A stretch of 64,000 nucleotides of DNA from Micromonospora sp. LH3U1 (GTDB lineage: Bacteria; Actinomycetota; Actinomycetes; Mycobacteriales; Micromonosporaceae), in assembly GCF_028475105.1 (NCBI RefSeq), contig NZ_CP116936.1, forward strand, positions 6,943,501-7,007,500, in the 5' to 3' direction. How positions within the stretch are numbered: position 1 is the first letter of the stretch; each line of letters begins with the position of its first letter. This document shows positions 42,396 to 50,714 of this stretch, one piece after another. The translations under genes were made by a program, and so were the position numbers. The notes beneath the pieces are model-generated. The model saw nothing but the letters and a program-made list of their open reading frames with translations. It had not been told where the DNA came from and ran no database searches.

Positions 42396-42434
42396 CGGGG
42401 CCGCCCCGGTCATCCCCCGATCGGGGCGGCCCCG
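42396..42434. terminator. GC-rich stem-loop ahead of the small ORF
   Basis: Arms CGGGGCCGCCCCG (42396-42408) and CGGGGCGGCCCCG (42422-42434) form a 13-bp hairpin ending a few bases before the GGGAGGAG ribosome site of the ORF at 42456. No gene ends just upstream on the plus strand, so an attenuator-like role in the leader is as likely as termination. Confidence 0.45.
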
Positions 42435-42455
42435 TTGACCGGGAGGAGATCAGCA

Positions 42456-42710
42456 ATGTTCGGGTTCATTCGCGGCAGGAACGGGGCGCGGTGGTCGTAC
42501 CGCAAAAGCAGGGTTGCGGCGGCGGTGCCGGGCGCGACCGGATCGGAGCGGTCGGCGGGCCCGCCGAATCAGCCACCCGCGTGGGCGAACGGCCCGACGG
42601 TGGCCATGCCGCGACCGGGCCGGGCCGGGTGGCTGACCCCGGCGCAGGCCTGGCGGGCGAACGGCGGCCGGCCGGCTCCGCCGACACGGTCGACCGGAGA
42701 GCGGTGGTGA
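42456..42710 (+). CDS. Small hypothetical protein, basic and proline-rich
   Basis: This is an 84-residue protein starting at ATG 42456, with a strong GGGAGGAG ribosome site. It begins MFGFIRGRNGARWSYRKSR and is rich in arginine, proline and glycine, so probably disordered; the end contains GWLTPAQAWRANGG. No family recognised. Its stop overlaps the start of the flavin-reductase fusion by GTGA, so the two are translationally coupled. It is divergent from the XRE/DUF397 operon. Confidence 0.6.
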   Translation: MFGFIRGRNGARWSYRKSRVAAAVPGATGSERSAGPPNQPPAWANGPTVAMPRPGRAGWLTPAQAWRANGGRPAPPTRSTGERW

Positions 42711-43480
42711 GCCGCCCACACCTGCCGATGCGCCCGCTCTGGCGGTGTCGGGGCTGCGGCGCGCTCTGGCCATGCCAGCCGGCGCGGCTGGCGCTGCTCG
42801 CCGAGTACCGACACGACCGCGTGGCGCTGCTGGTCTACCTGGGCTCGGCGATGGCGGAGGCGGGCGATCAACTCGCCCGCCTCAACGGGCGACCCACCGA
42901 CCTGCACGAGCGCTTCCTGGGTTGGGCGCGGGGCCGGGGCGGCACAATGTTTCACGTGAATCATGAGCCGGGTGCCGAGATCCACCACACTGATCCGTTC
43001 GCGGTGCCGACCGGGCAGCGATCACCGGTACGTCGTCTGCGTGGTCGGCTCGCCGCACCGGTGACCCTGTGGACCGCGCCTGGCCCGGCCGGGCTGACCG
43101 TCTCGTCCACGCTGGTGGCCGAGGGGGAACCGGACCGGCTGCTCGGGCTGATCGACCCGGAGTCCGACCTCTGGGCGGCCGTAGAGGAGGCGGGCCGGTT
43201 CGCGGTCGCGCCACTCGGCCCGCCGCACCGGCAACTCGCTGACCGGTTCGCCGGCCTCTTCCCCGCCCCGGGCGGGCTCTTCGCCACCGGCGCGTGGATC
43301 GAGACGCCGTACGGTCCGGTCCCGGCGGACGCCGGCGGCTGGGCCGGGTGCCGACTGGACACCGCCCGGGAGTACGGCTGGGCACTGCTGGTGGAGGCCA
43401 CCGTCGAGGCGGTCGACCTGGCCGAGGAGGCCGCTCCGCTGCTGCACTATCGCGGTCGATATCACGAGCTGCCGGGCTGA
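42707..43480 (+). CDS. Fusion of a small cysteine-motif domain and a flavin reductase-like domain
   Basis: This is a 257-residue protein. The first 85 residues hold C14-x2-C17-x5-C23 (WRCRGCGALWPC) and a helical region (ARLALLAEYRHDRVALLVYLGSAM); this part resembles small stand-alone actinomycete proteins. From about residue 100 onward a flavin reductase-like split barrel follows (LRGRLAAPVTLWTAPGPAGLTVSSTLV, then AGRFAVAPLGPPHRQLADRFAG, and a C-terminal GRYHEL). The MFHVNH stretch near residue 83 looks like the original start of the reductase. No stop separates the parts. GTG 42707 overlaps the upstream stop. Confidence 0.72.
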   Translation: MSRPHLPMRPLWRCRGCGALWPCQPARLALLAEYRHDRVALLVYLGSAMAEAGDQLARLNGRPTDLHERFLGWARGRGGTMFHVNHEPGAEIHHTDPFAVPTGQRSPVRRLRGRLAAPVTLWTAPGPAGLTVSSTLVAEGEPDRLLGLIDPESDLWAAVEEAGRFAVAPLGPPHRQLADRFAGLFPAPGGLFATGAWIETPYGPVPADAGGWAGCRLDTAREYGWALLVEATVEAVDLAEEAAPLLHYRGRYHELPG

Positions 43481-43513
43481 ACGGACGGGCCTCCCAGACC
43501 AACCGGTCACCGG

Positions 43514-43529
43514 AGTGACCTGGGTCACT
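43514..43529. promoter_or_regulatory. Crp-like palindrome upstream of the DUF485-ActP operon
   Basis: AGTGAC-CTGG-GTCACT is a perfect 16-bp dyad whose core GTGACCTGGGTCAC fits GTGA-N6-TCAC and the Streptomyces Crp pattern GTG-N6-GNCAC. It lies about 126 bases before the DUF485 start. Acetate uptake genes are known targets of cAMP receptor proteins in several bacteria. Confidence 0.55.
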
Positions 43530-43654
43530 TGGCGCAGCCAGCCAACCGCTCGGCGCACTTGCTGACCGGTGTCGATCTCAGCCTTCCTTGCTGGGAGTGC
43601 GCCTTTTACGGTGCGCGAAACTCCTCTGATGCCTGCGAAGGTGGTGATCCACAG

Positions 43655-44020
43655 ATGTCCACGGACACACCCGCTCCGGCCGCTTCCCAGTCGGACAAGT
43701 ACCTGGCCGTGCAACGGTCGGACGAGTTCGCCGGGCTGCGGCGTGCGTTGCGCGGCTTCGTCTTCCCGATGACCGTCGCGTTCTTCCTGTGGTATGCGCT
43801 CTACGTCATTCTCTCCGCGTACGCCCGGGACTTCATGGGCACGAGACTGTTCGACAGCAACATCAACGTCGCGCTGGTCTTCGGCCTGCTCCAGTTCGTC
43901 TCCACGTTCCTGATCGCCTGGCTCTACTCCCGGTACGCGGACCGGAAGATCGACCCAATCGCCGACCGGATCCGCACCGAGATCGGGGAGGTGACCCATG
44001 AGCAAGGTCCTCGCGGTTGA
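43655..44020 (+). CDS. DUF485 membrane protein
   Basis: This is a 121-residue protein of the DUF485 family (E. coli YjcH type). SDEFAGLRRALRGFVFPMTVAFFLWYALYVILSAYARDFM forms the conserved first helix region, VNVALVFGLLQFVSTFLIAWLYSRYAD the second. DUF485 proteins accompany ActP. ATG 43655 follows a GAAGGTGGTG site, and its end overlaps the actP start by 23 bases. Longer upstream frame without a ribosome site is not used. Confidence 0.92.
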   Translation: MSTDTPAPAASQSDKYLAVQRSDEFAGLRRALRGFVFPMTVAFFLWYALYVILSAYARDFMGTRLFDSNINVALVFGLLQFVSTFLIAWLYSRYADRKIDPIADRIRTEIGEVTHEQGPRG

Positions 44021-45689
44021 GACGTTCCTCGCGGCCGAGGCGGGCAACCACACCGCCCGCAACCTGACCATCACGCTCTTCCTGGTCTTCGTGGCGGTGA
44101 CCCTGGCCATCACCATCTGGGCCAGCCGGCAGACCAAGACGGCGACCGACTTCTACGCGGGCGGCCGTTCCTTCACCGGATTCCAGAACGGCATGGCGAT
44201 CGGTGGCGACTACATGTCGGCCGCCTCGTTCCTCGGCATCGCCGGCATCATCGCGCTCTACGGCTACGACGGCTTCCTCTACTCGATCGGGTTCCTGGTC
44301 GCGTGGCTGGTGGCCCTGCTGCTGGTCGCGGAGCTGCTGCGGAACTCTGGCCGGTACACGATGGCCGACGTGCTGGCCTTCCGGATGCGTCAGCGTCCGG
44401 TGCGTACGGCGGCGGCGGTCTCCACCATCACGGTGTCGATCTTCTACCTGCTCGCGCAGATGGTGGGTGCCGGCGCGCTGGTCGCGCTGCTGCTCGGCAT
44501 CCGGCCGGGGACGACCTTCCTCGGCATGGACGCGGCCACCGCGAAGGTGGCCACCATCATCATGGTCGGCACCCTGATGATCATCTACGTCACCGTGGGC
44601 GGCATGAAGGGCACCACCTACGTACAGATCGTCAAGGCGTTCCTGCTCATGGGCGGCGCGCTGGTGATGACCGTGCTGGTGCTGGCGAAGTTCAACTTCA
44701 ACCTGTCGGAGCTGCTCGGCCAGGCGGCCGCGGCCTCCGGCAAGGGCAGCGCGTTCCTCGAACCCGGGCTGCGGTACGGCGTCGAGGTCGCCGGCAACTC
44801 GACACAGACCTTCTACAACAAGGTCGACCTGCTGTCCCTGGGTATCGCCCTGGTGCTCGGCACTGCCGGTCTGCCGCACATCCTGATCCGCTTCTACACC
44901 GTGCCGACCGCGAGGGCGGCCCGTAAGAGCGTGCTCTGGGCGATCGGCATCATCGGCACCTTCTACCTGCTCACCCTGGCCCTGGGCTTCGGTGCGGCGG
45001 CGCTGGTGGGCAGCGAGGCGATCACCGCGCAGGACAAGGCCGGCAACACCGCCGCGCCGCAGTTGGCCGAAGCGCTCGGGATCGACTTCTTCGGCGGCGA
45101 ACTCGGTGGGGCGGCTCTGCTGGCGATCATCGCGGCGGTCGCCTTCGCCACCATCCTTGCCGTGGTCGCCGGGTTGACGCTGGCCTCTTCGTCCAGCCTG
45201 GCGCACGACTTCTACGCGAACGTCATCAAGCGGGGTGAGGCATCGGAGCGGCAGGAAGTGCGGGTCGCCCGGATCTCCGCCCTGGGGATCGGCGCGGTGT
45301 CGATCGCTCTGTCGATCTACGCGCAGAACCTCAACGTGGCGTTCCTGGTGGCGCTGGCCTTCGCGGTCGCCGCCTCGGGCAACCTGCCGGCGATCCTCTA
45401 CAGCCTCTTCTGGCGGCGGTTCAACACCTCCGGCGCGGTGTGGGCGATCTATGGCGGTCTGCTCGCGGCCGTACTGCTGGTGTTCTTCTCGCCGGTGGTC
45501 TCGGGTGCGCCGACCTCGATGTTCCCGGACCACGACTGGCAGTGGTTCCCGCTGTCGAACCCGGGCATCCTCTCCATCCCGTTCGGTTTCCTGTGCGGGT
45601 GGATCGGCACTGTCATCTCCAAGGAGCACGACGAGGAGAAGTACGCGGAGCTGGAGGTGCGGGCCCTCACCGGCTCCGGCGCCCACTGA
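43998..45689 (+). CDS. actP: Cation/acetate symporter ActP
   Basis: This is a 563-residue SSS-family symporter with about 13 helices. TATDFYAGGRSFTGFQNGMAIGGDYMSAASFLG, RYTMADVLAFRMR, AQMVGAGALVALLLGI, GTAGLPHILIRFYTVPTARAARKS and ILAVVAGLTLASSSSLAHDFY closely follow ActP. It is predicted to import acetate and other short monocarboxylates with Na+ or H+. The DUF485 partner, a Crp-like site upstream and a terminator after the gene define a compact operon. Confidence 0.94.
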   Translation: MSKVLAVETFLAAEAGNHTARNLTITLFLVFVAVTLAITIWASRQTKTATDFYAGGRSFTGFQNGMAIGGDYMSAASFLGIAGIIALYGYDGFLYSIGFLVAWLVALLLVAELLRNSGRYTMADVLAFRMRQRPVRTAAAVSTITVSIFYLLAQMVGAGALVALLLGIRPGTTFLGMDAATAKVATIIMVGTLMIIYVTVGGMKGTTYVQIVKAFLLMGGALVMTVLVLAKFNFNLSELLGQAAAASGKGSAFLEPGLRYGVEVAGNSTQTFYNKVDLLSLGIALVLGTAGLPHILIRFYTVPTARAARKSVLWAIGIIGTFYLLTLALGFGAAALVGSEAITAQDKAGNTAAPQLAEALGIDFFGGELGGAALLAIIAAVAFATILAVVAGLTLASSSSLAHDFYANVIKRGEASERQEVRVARISALGIGAVSIALSIYAQNLNVAFLVALAFAVAASGNLPAILYSLFWRRFNTSGAVWAIYGGLLAAVLLVFFSPVVSGAPTSMFPDHDWQWFPLSNPGILSIPFGFLCGWIGTVISKEHDEEKYAELEVRALTGSGAH

Positions 45690-45705
45690 CCGCGGCACCT
45701 CTGAA

Positions 45706-45748
45706 GAAGGGCCCCCTGTCGATGCGCGACGTCAACAGGGGGCCCTTC
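45706..45748 (+). terminator. Terminator after actP
   Basis: Perfect 14-bp arms GAAGGGCCCCCTGT (45706-45719) and ACAGGGGGCCCTTC (45735-45748) with a 15-base loop, starting 17 bases after the actP stop and ending 31 bases before the next gene. Confidence 0.85.
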
Positions 45749-45779
45749 CGCAATTTCGGGGGTCGGTAGGCTGAGCGGT

Positions 45780-46757
45780 ATGAAGGTTGCTGAGCGCTTT
45801 GGGTCCGGTCACCGCGTCCTCGTCACCGGCGGGGCTGGTTTCGTCCCGTCGCACCTGGTGGACGTCCTGATCGCTCGCGGGTGCACGGTGGTGGCGCTGG
45901 ACAACTTCGTGACCGGCTCCAAGGAAAACGTCGCCCACCTGCTGGATCGGCCAACCTTCACCCTCGTCGAAGCGGATCTCTCCGAGGGCCTGCCGACCCA
46001 CCACCCAGCGCTGGCTGAGCGGTTCGACGCGATCCTGCACATGGCCTCACCGGCCAGCCCCACCGACTTCGCCCAACTGCCGGTGGAGATCCTCCGGGTC
46101 GGTTCGGTGGGCACCCTGCACCTGCTGGAGCGCGCGGTCGCCGACGGCGCCCGGTTCCTGATGGCCTCCACCTCCGAGGCGTACGGGGACCCGAAGGAGC
46201 ACCCGCAGCGCGAGACCTACTGGGGCAACGTCAACCCGATCGGGGTTCGCAGCGTCTACGACGAGGCGAAGCGCTTCTCCGAGGCCGCGACGATGGCGTA
46301 CCACCGCTACCGCGGGCTCGACGGGGCGATCGTCCGGATCTTCAACACGTACGGCCCGCGGATGCGTCCGGACGACGGCCGCGCCATCCCCACCTTCATC
46401 TCCCAGGCGCTGCGCGGCGAGCCGATCACCGTGCACGGCACCGGCAACCAGACCCGGTCCATCTGTTTCGTCGAGGACCTGGTGCGGGGCATCCTGCTGC
46501 TGCTCGACTCGACCGAAACGGGCCCGGTCAACTGCGGCACCGAGCACGAGCTGTCCATGCGGCAACTCGCCGAGTTGATCGTGTCGCTCTCCGACAGCAC
46601 CTCGCAGGTGACCTACGTCACCCGCAGCTCGGATGACCCGGAGATGCGTCGGCCTGATCTCACGCTCGCCCGTGAACTGCTCGGATACGAGCCGACGGTG
46701 GCGCCCGAAGACGGCCTGCGACGCACGATCGAGTACTTCCGGGCGCGGCTAGGGTAA
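45780..46757 (+). CDS. UDP-glucuronate decarboxylase-like NAD-dependent epimerase/dehydratase
   Basis: This is a 325-residue extended SDR. The NAD motif is GGAGFVPSH (17-25), with valine-proline where GFIGSH is usual. The family set STSEAYGDPKEHPQ, ETYWGNVNPIGVRSVYDEAKR (Tyr160, Lys164) and FNTYGPRM is that of UDP-xylose synthases. It would convert UDP-glucuronate to UDP-xylose, releasing CO2. It lies directly upstream of three LCP genes that attach glycopolymers to the wall, so it may supply sugar for such a polymer. Confidence 0.9.
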   Translation: MKVAERFGSGHRVLVTGGAGFVPSHLVDVLIARGCTVVALDNFVTGSKENVAHLLDRPTFTLVEADLSEGLPTHHPALAERFDAILHMASPASPTDFAQLPVEILRVGSVGTLHLLERAVADGARFLMASTSEAYGDPKEHPQRETYWGNVNPIGVRSVYDEAKRFSEAATMAYHRYRGLDGAIVRIFNTYGPRMRPDDGRAIPTFISQALRGEPITVHGTGNQTRSICFVEDLVRGILLLLDSTETGPVNCGTEHELSMRQLAELIVSLSDSTSQVTYVTRSSDDPEMRRPDLTLARELLGYEPTVAPEDGLRRTIEYFRARLG

Positions 46758-46833
46758 CCGTTTCACCGCGCACCGCCTGCCGCTGAGTGTCGCCTGAAGG
46801 CGGCGGTGGCTCTTGCTACGTACCCTGAGTTAC

Positions 46834-48060
46834 ATGTCCGCGACTTCGTCTGCCGGCGTCCCGCATCCGCACCTGCACCGCAGCGCCGGACGCGCGTCGG
46901 TGCCTGGCCCCGATCGGGGCGCCTCCGGGCGTGCCCGTCCGACCGAGACGCGCTTCTACCCCTCGTACGACGAGGAGGAGCCCAGGTCCGGCGGCCCGGT
47001 GGGGCCGAGAGGACCCGGCGGACCTGGTGGCGCCGGCGGGTCGGGGCGGCGTGGCCCCCGACCGCGTTGGGGTCGGATCGCCCTCGTGGCGGGGATCGCG
47101 GTGCTGGTGCTGGCGCTGCTCGGCAGCGTGGGTGCCTGGCTGTACGCCCGCAACCTCAACAGTGACCTGGCCCGCACGGACCCGTTCGCGGAGATCACCG
47201 GTGGCCGACCGGCGAAGACCGTCGACGGTGCACTGAACATCCTGCTGGTCGGTAGCGACTCGCGGGACCCGGACGCGCCGGTCGACGCCAAGAGTCAGTG
47301 GCGTGCCGACACGATCATCGTCATGCACATTCCGGCCGACCACCAGGAGGCGTACCTGGTCTCCATCCCGCGTGACCTCTACGTGCCGATCCCGGAGAGC
47401 GCCGGCGCGGACTGCGACTCCGGCCAGCGCGCGAAGATCAACGCGGCGTTCGCGTTCGGCGGGCTGCCGCTGGCGGTGCGTACCGTGGAGTGCTTCACCG
47501 ACGTTCGGATCGACCACGTGATGGCGATCGACTTCGGTGGTTTCAAGGAGGTCACCGACGCCCTCGGCGGGGTGGACCTGAAGGTGGAGCGGACCGTCAC
47601 CTCGATCCACAAGCCGTACCGGACGTTCACCAAGGGCACCAACCACATGGACGGCGCGGAGGCACTGGACTGGATTCGGCAGCGCAAGCAGTTCCCGGAC
47701 GGGGACTTCGCCCGCATGCGGCACCAGCAGGAGTTCCTTCGGGCGTTGATGGACAAGGCGGCGAGCACCGGCACGCTGGCGAACCCGAAGAAGCTCAACG
47801 ACTTTCTCCAGTCGGTGACCGCGGCCGTAACCGTCGACCAGGGTTTCTCGGTTACAGACATGGCACTGCAGTTCCGCAACCTGCGCGGCCAGAACCTCAC
47901 CTTCGTGACCAGCCCGAACTCGGGCAGCGACACGATCAACGGCGAGTCGGTGGTGGTCTCCGACCGGGAGAAGGCGCTCGCCATGTACCGGGCCATGTCG
48001 GCGGACACCATGGCGGACTGGGTCAAGGCCAACCCGCCGAAGGGCAACAACGGCGGCTGA
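46834..48060 (+). CDS. LytR-CpsA-Psr (LCP) family protein 1
   Basis: This is a 408-residue LCP phosphotransferase. A glycine/proline/arginine-rich cytosolic tail of about 75 residues leads to one membrane helix (IALVAGIAVLVLALLGSVGAWLY). The extracellular LCP domain has LLVGSDSRDPD, RADTIIVMHIP, LVSIPRDLYVPIP, KINAAFAFGG and a DFGGFKEVTDALGGVDL segment. Conserved arginine and aspartate residues for polyprenyl-phosphate binding are in place. LCP enzymes move glycopolymers from lipid carriers to peptidoglycan. ATG 46834 chosen. Two more LCP genes follow in the same direction. Confidence 0.93.
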   Translation: MSATSSAGVPHPHLHRSAGRASVPGPDRGASGRARPTETRFYPSYDEEEPRSGGPVGPRGPGGPGGAGGSGRRGPRPRWGRIALVAGIAVLVLALLGSVGAWLYARNLNSDLARTDPFAEITGGRPAKTVDGALNILLVGSDSRDPDAPVDAKSQWRADTIIVMHIPADHQEAYLVSIPRDLYVPIPESAGADCDSGQRAKINAAFAFGGLPLAVRTVECFTDVRIDHVMAIDFGGFKEVTDALGGVDLKVERTVTSIHKPYRTFTKGTNHMDGAEALDWIRQRKQFPDGDFARMRHQQEFLRALMDKAASTGTLANPKKLNDFLQSVTAAVTVDQGFSVTDMALQFRNLRGQNLTFVTSPNSGSDTINGESVVVSDREKALAMYRAMSADTMADWVKANPPKGNNGG

Positions 48061-48254
48061 CCGTACGGGCGGGGTGGCCTGCCGGCACGGCTGTCGGCGG
48101 CCCTGCGGCCACCCGGCCGTTCGGGTCATCGAGCAGCGACGATAGACTGAATCCGAAAAAGTCGACGTCCGGATTGACCCGGGATGAACTCGCCAAGTCG
48201 ATTTGATGTACGTACAGTGGTGCCTCCCCCTCCTGATCACGAGCTGGAGCACGA

Positions 48255-49517
48255 ATGCCGGTTCAGGCCAGTCGTCGCCCTTCGTCCCCCGGGTCCGCCG
48301 CGCCAAGCGGCCGGGTTGCTGCGGCCATACCAGCGCAGCCGCGCTCGTCGGGCGGCGGGCCGGGTGGTCGCCCGCCCGGGAACGGTGGCGGTGACGGTGG
48401 CGCGGGTGGCGGTGGGTCGAAGAAGCGAACCAAACGCAAGGACCCACTCTGGGCCCGGCTGACGGTGGTGTTCGGTGCGGTGCTGATGCTCAGCAGCGGG
48501 GTGGCCATCGTCGGCAGCAAGGTGATGATCGGGCAGGCGACCGGCGACATCGCGCAGCGCAACCTGCTGGGTGAGGCCGGCAAGTCCGACGCCGAGGGCG
48601 GCGCGAGCCTGGACGGCCCGATCGACATGCTGCTGCTCGGCGTGGACGCCCGGGAACGCTGGGCCGCCGATGACGTCCGGTCGGACAGCATCATCATCCT
48701 GCACATCCCGGCGTCGCACGACCAGGCGTACCTGATCTCCATCCCGCGGGACACCGAGGCGCAGATTCCGGCATTCAAGGCGAGCGGCTACGCCGGTGGC
48801 ACCGACAAGATCAACGCCGCGTTCCAGATCGGCGCCCGCAACGGCGGCGGCTGGGAGGGTGGCGCGCAGCTGATGGCGCAGACCATCAAGCGACTCACCG
48901 GGGTCACCTTCGACGGTGCCGCGATCATCAACTTCGGTGGGTTCAAGGGCGTCATCGATGCCCTCGGCACGGTGCGGATCTGCGTGACCCAGGAGGTCAC
49001 GTCGCTGCACATGAAGTATGTCGACGGCAAGCCCATGTGGAACGCCGACGCCAAGAAGACCGGCAAGACGATGAAGCCCGTGGTGCACAAGAAGGGCTGC
49101 CAGGAGATGGAGGGCTGGGCGGCGCTGGACTACGCACGGCAGCGCAAGACCCTCCGCAACGGCGACTACGACCGGCAGCAGAACCAGCAGCAACTGATCA
49201 AGGCGATGGCCAAGAAGGCCACCGACGGCGGCATGCTGACCAGTCCGACGAAGCTCAACCAGCTCATGAAGGCGGCCGGCAAGGCGTTCGTGCTGGACAC
49301 CGGCGGTGCCAAGATCGAGAATCTCATCTTCACCATGCGCGGCGTCACCGCGAACGAGCTGACCATGCTCAAGACCAACAGCGGCACCTTCAACGCCAAC
49401 GGCAACGGCAGTGAGGGCCTGAACGCCGAGACGTTGGAGATGTTCCAGGCTCTCAAGCAGGACAAGCTCGCCGAATTCGTCTACAACCACCCCCAGGTGA
49501 TGTCCAGCCGCAAGTAG
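48255..49517 (+). CDS. LytR-CpsA-Psr (LCP) family protein 2
   Basis: This is a 420-residue protein with a serine/glycine/proline-rich tail, one membrane helix (LTVVFGAVLMLSSGVAIVGSKV) and the LCP domain (LLLGVDARERWAADDVRSDS, LISIPRDTEAQIP, KINAAFQIGARNGG). A cysteine pair (VRICVTQEV, KKGCQEMEG) flanks the middle. ATG 48255 has GGAG 6 bases upstream. The 194-base gap before it holds AATCCG-N13-CGGATT and a TGTACGTACA dyad and probably contains its own promoter. Confidence 0.93.
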   Translation: MPVQASRRPSSPGSAAPSGRVAAAIPAQPRSSGGGPGGRPPGNGGGDGGAGGGGSKKRTKRKDPLWARLTVVFGAVLMLSSGVAIVGSKVMIGQATGDIAQRNLLGEAGKSDAEGGASLDGPIDMLLLGVDARERWAADDVRSDSIIILHIPASHDQAYLISIPRDTEAQIPAFKASGYAGGTDKINAAFQIGARNGGGWEGGAQLMAQTIKRLTGVTFDGAAIINFGGFKGVIDALGTVRICVTQEVTSLHMKYVDGKPMWNADAKKTGKTMKPVVHKKGCQEMEGWAALDYARQRKTLRNGDYDRQQNQQQLIKAMAKKATDGGMLTSPTKLNQLMKAAGKAFVLDTGGAKIENLIFTMRGVTANELTMLKTNSGTFNANGNGSEGLNAETLEMFQALKQDKLAEFVYNHPQVMSSRK

Positions 49518-49705
49518 CGGCCCCCTCAGCCGCCGGAAGTCGCCAAACTCCGGCGACCATCCGGTCACCCTCCGTAGGCTGACGTGAGTAGGTTTCACGT
49601 ATCGGCTGCGGGGAGGCGGTCACGTCCAGGTGGGGACGGAACGCGGCAGGCCGGGCCGGAACAGCCCCGTCCGCCCGATCAGGCCGTGCCCGTGGGTCGC
49701 GGATC

Positions 49706-50668
49706 ATGCTCGGCATCGGCCTGGCCCTCGTCCTGCTGGCCGGGCTCGCCGTGGCCGGGCTCAAGACGCTCAGCCACCGGTACGACCGCACGGTGACCAA
49801 GGAGCAACTGCTCGACCCCGACGCCCGTACCGACCGTACCGACCTGGACGGGCCCCTCAACTACCTTCTGGTCGGCTCCGATCGGCGACCCGGCGACAGC
49901 GGACCGGACCAACGCTCGGACACCATCCTCATCGTGCACGTGCCTGCCGGGCAGCGGGAGGCCTACCTGATCTCCATCCCGCGTGATCTGCTGGTCGCCA
50001 TCCCGCCCGCGAACGGTTTCGGTGGCGGCCAGGACAAGATCAATGCCGCGTACGAGCACGGCGGCGGCGGTCAGGCCGGCGCCCAACTGCTCTCCGCCAC
50101 CCTGAACCGACTCACCGGAATCCAGTTCGACGGTGCCGCGTTGATCGACTTCTCCGGTTTCCGGAAGGTCATCGACCTGCTCGGCGGGGTGGACATGTGC
50201 GTGGACACCGAGGTCCGCTCGATCCACACCAACCGGGTCTTTCCCACCGGCTGCCAGAAGATGGACGGGCCGCAGGCGCTGGACTACGTCCGACAGCGCT
50301 ACGACCTGCCCGGCGGTGACTACGACCGGCAACACCACCAGCAACAGTTGCTCCGGGCGATGCTGGACAGCGCCGGCAAGGCGAACCTACGCAGCAACCC
50401 GGTCAAGCTGGACCAGGTGCTCCGGGCGGTCGGCGGCTCGTTGACCGTCGACACCAACGGCGTACCCCTGGAGGACCTGCTCCTCGCGCTCCGCGCGCTG
50501 CCGCCCGACGGGATGCGCGGCGTCCAGGTGCCGTCCGCGCCGCAGACCATCGACGAGGTCTCGTACGTGGTGCTGGACAACGGGGGCAACGGACTCTTCG
50601 AGGCGGTTCGCGGCACACAGGTGCCGGCCTGGGCGCAGGCAAACCCCCGCTGGGTGACCCGGTTGTGA
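49706..50668 (+). CDS. LytR-CpsA-Psr (LCP) family protein 3
   Basis: This is a 320-residue LCP with a membrane helix directly at the N-terminus (MLGIGLALVLLAGLAVAGLKT), then LLVGSDRRPGDSGPD, LISIPRDLLVAIP, KINAAYEHGGGG and DFSGFRKVIDLLGGVDMCV. In the 116 bases between the upstream stop and ATG 49706 the frame is open and would encode a basic tail (RWGRNAAGRAG...), as in its paralogues, but contains no ATG, GTG or TTG. The tail has therefore been lost or a rare start is used. It is the closest of the three to LCP 2. Confidence 0.9.
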   Translation: MLGIGLALVLLAGLAVAGLKTLSHRYDRTVTKEQLLDPDARTDRTDLDGPLNYLLVGSDRRPGDSGPDQRSDTILIVHVPAGQREAYLISIPRDLLVAIPPANGFGGGQDKINAAYEHGGGGQAGAQLLSATLNRLTGIQFDGAALIDFSGFRKVIDLLGGVDMCVDTEVRSIHTNRVFPTGCQKMDGPQALDYVRQRYDLPGGDYDRQHHQQQLLRAMLDSAGKANLRSNPVKLDQVLRAVGGSLTVDTNGVPLEDLLLALRALPPDGMRGVQVPSAPQTIDEVSYVVLDNGGNGLFEAVRGTQVPAWAQANPRWVTRL

Positions 50669-50714
50669 CGGTGCTGACGGCCAGGTCGGTGCCGAACCGG
50701 TCGACGAGGATCTA

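Noticed and set aside
43863..45698. 611-residue minus-strand ORF
   Set aside because: It is antisense to actP and DUF485; the histidine/arginine/glutamate-rich product is typical of a high-GC shadow frame.
46606..46619. Crp-like dyad GTGACCTACGTCAC
   Set aside because: It lies inside the coding sequence of the UDP-glucuronate decarboxylase with no promoter context.
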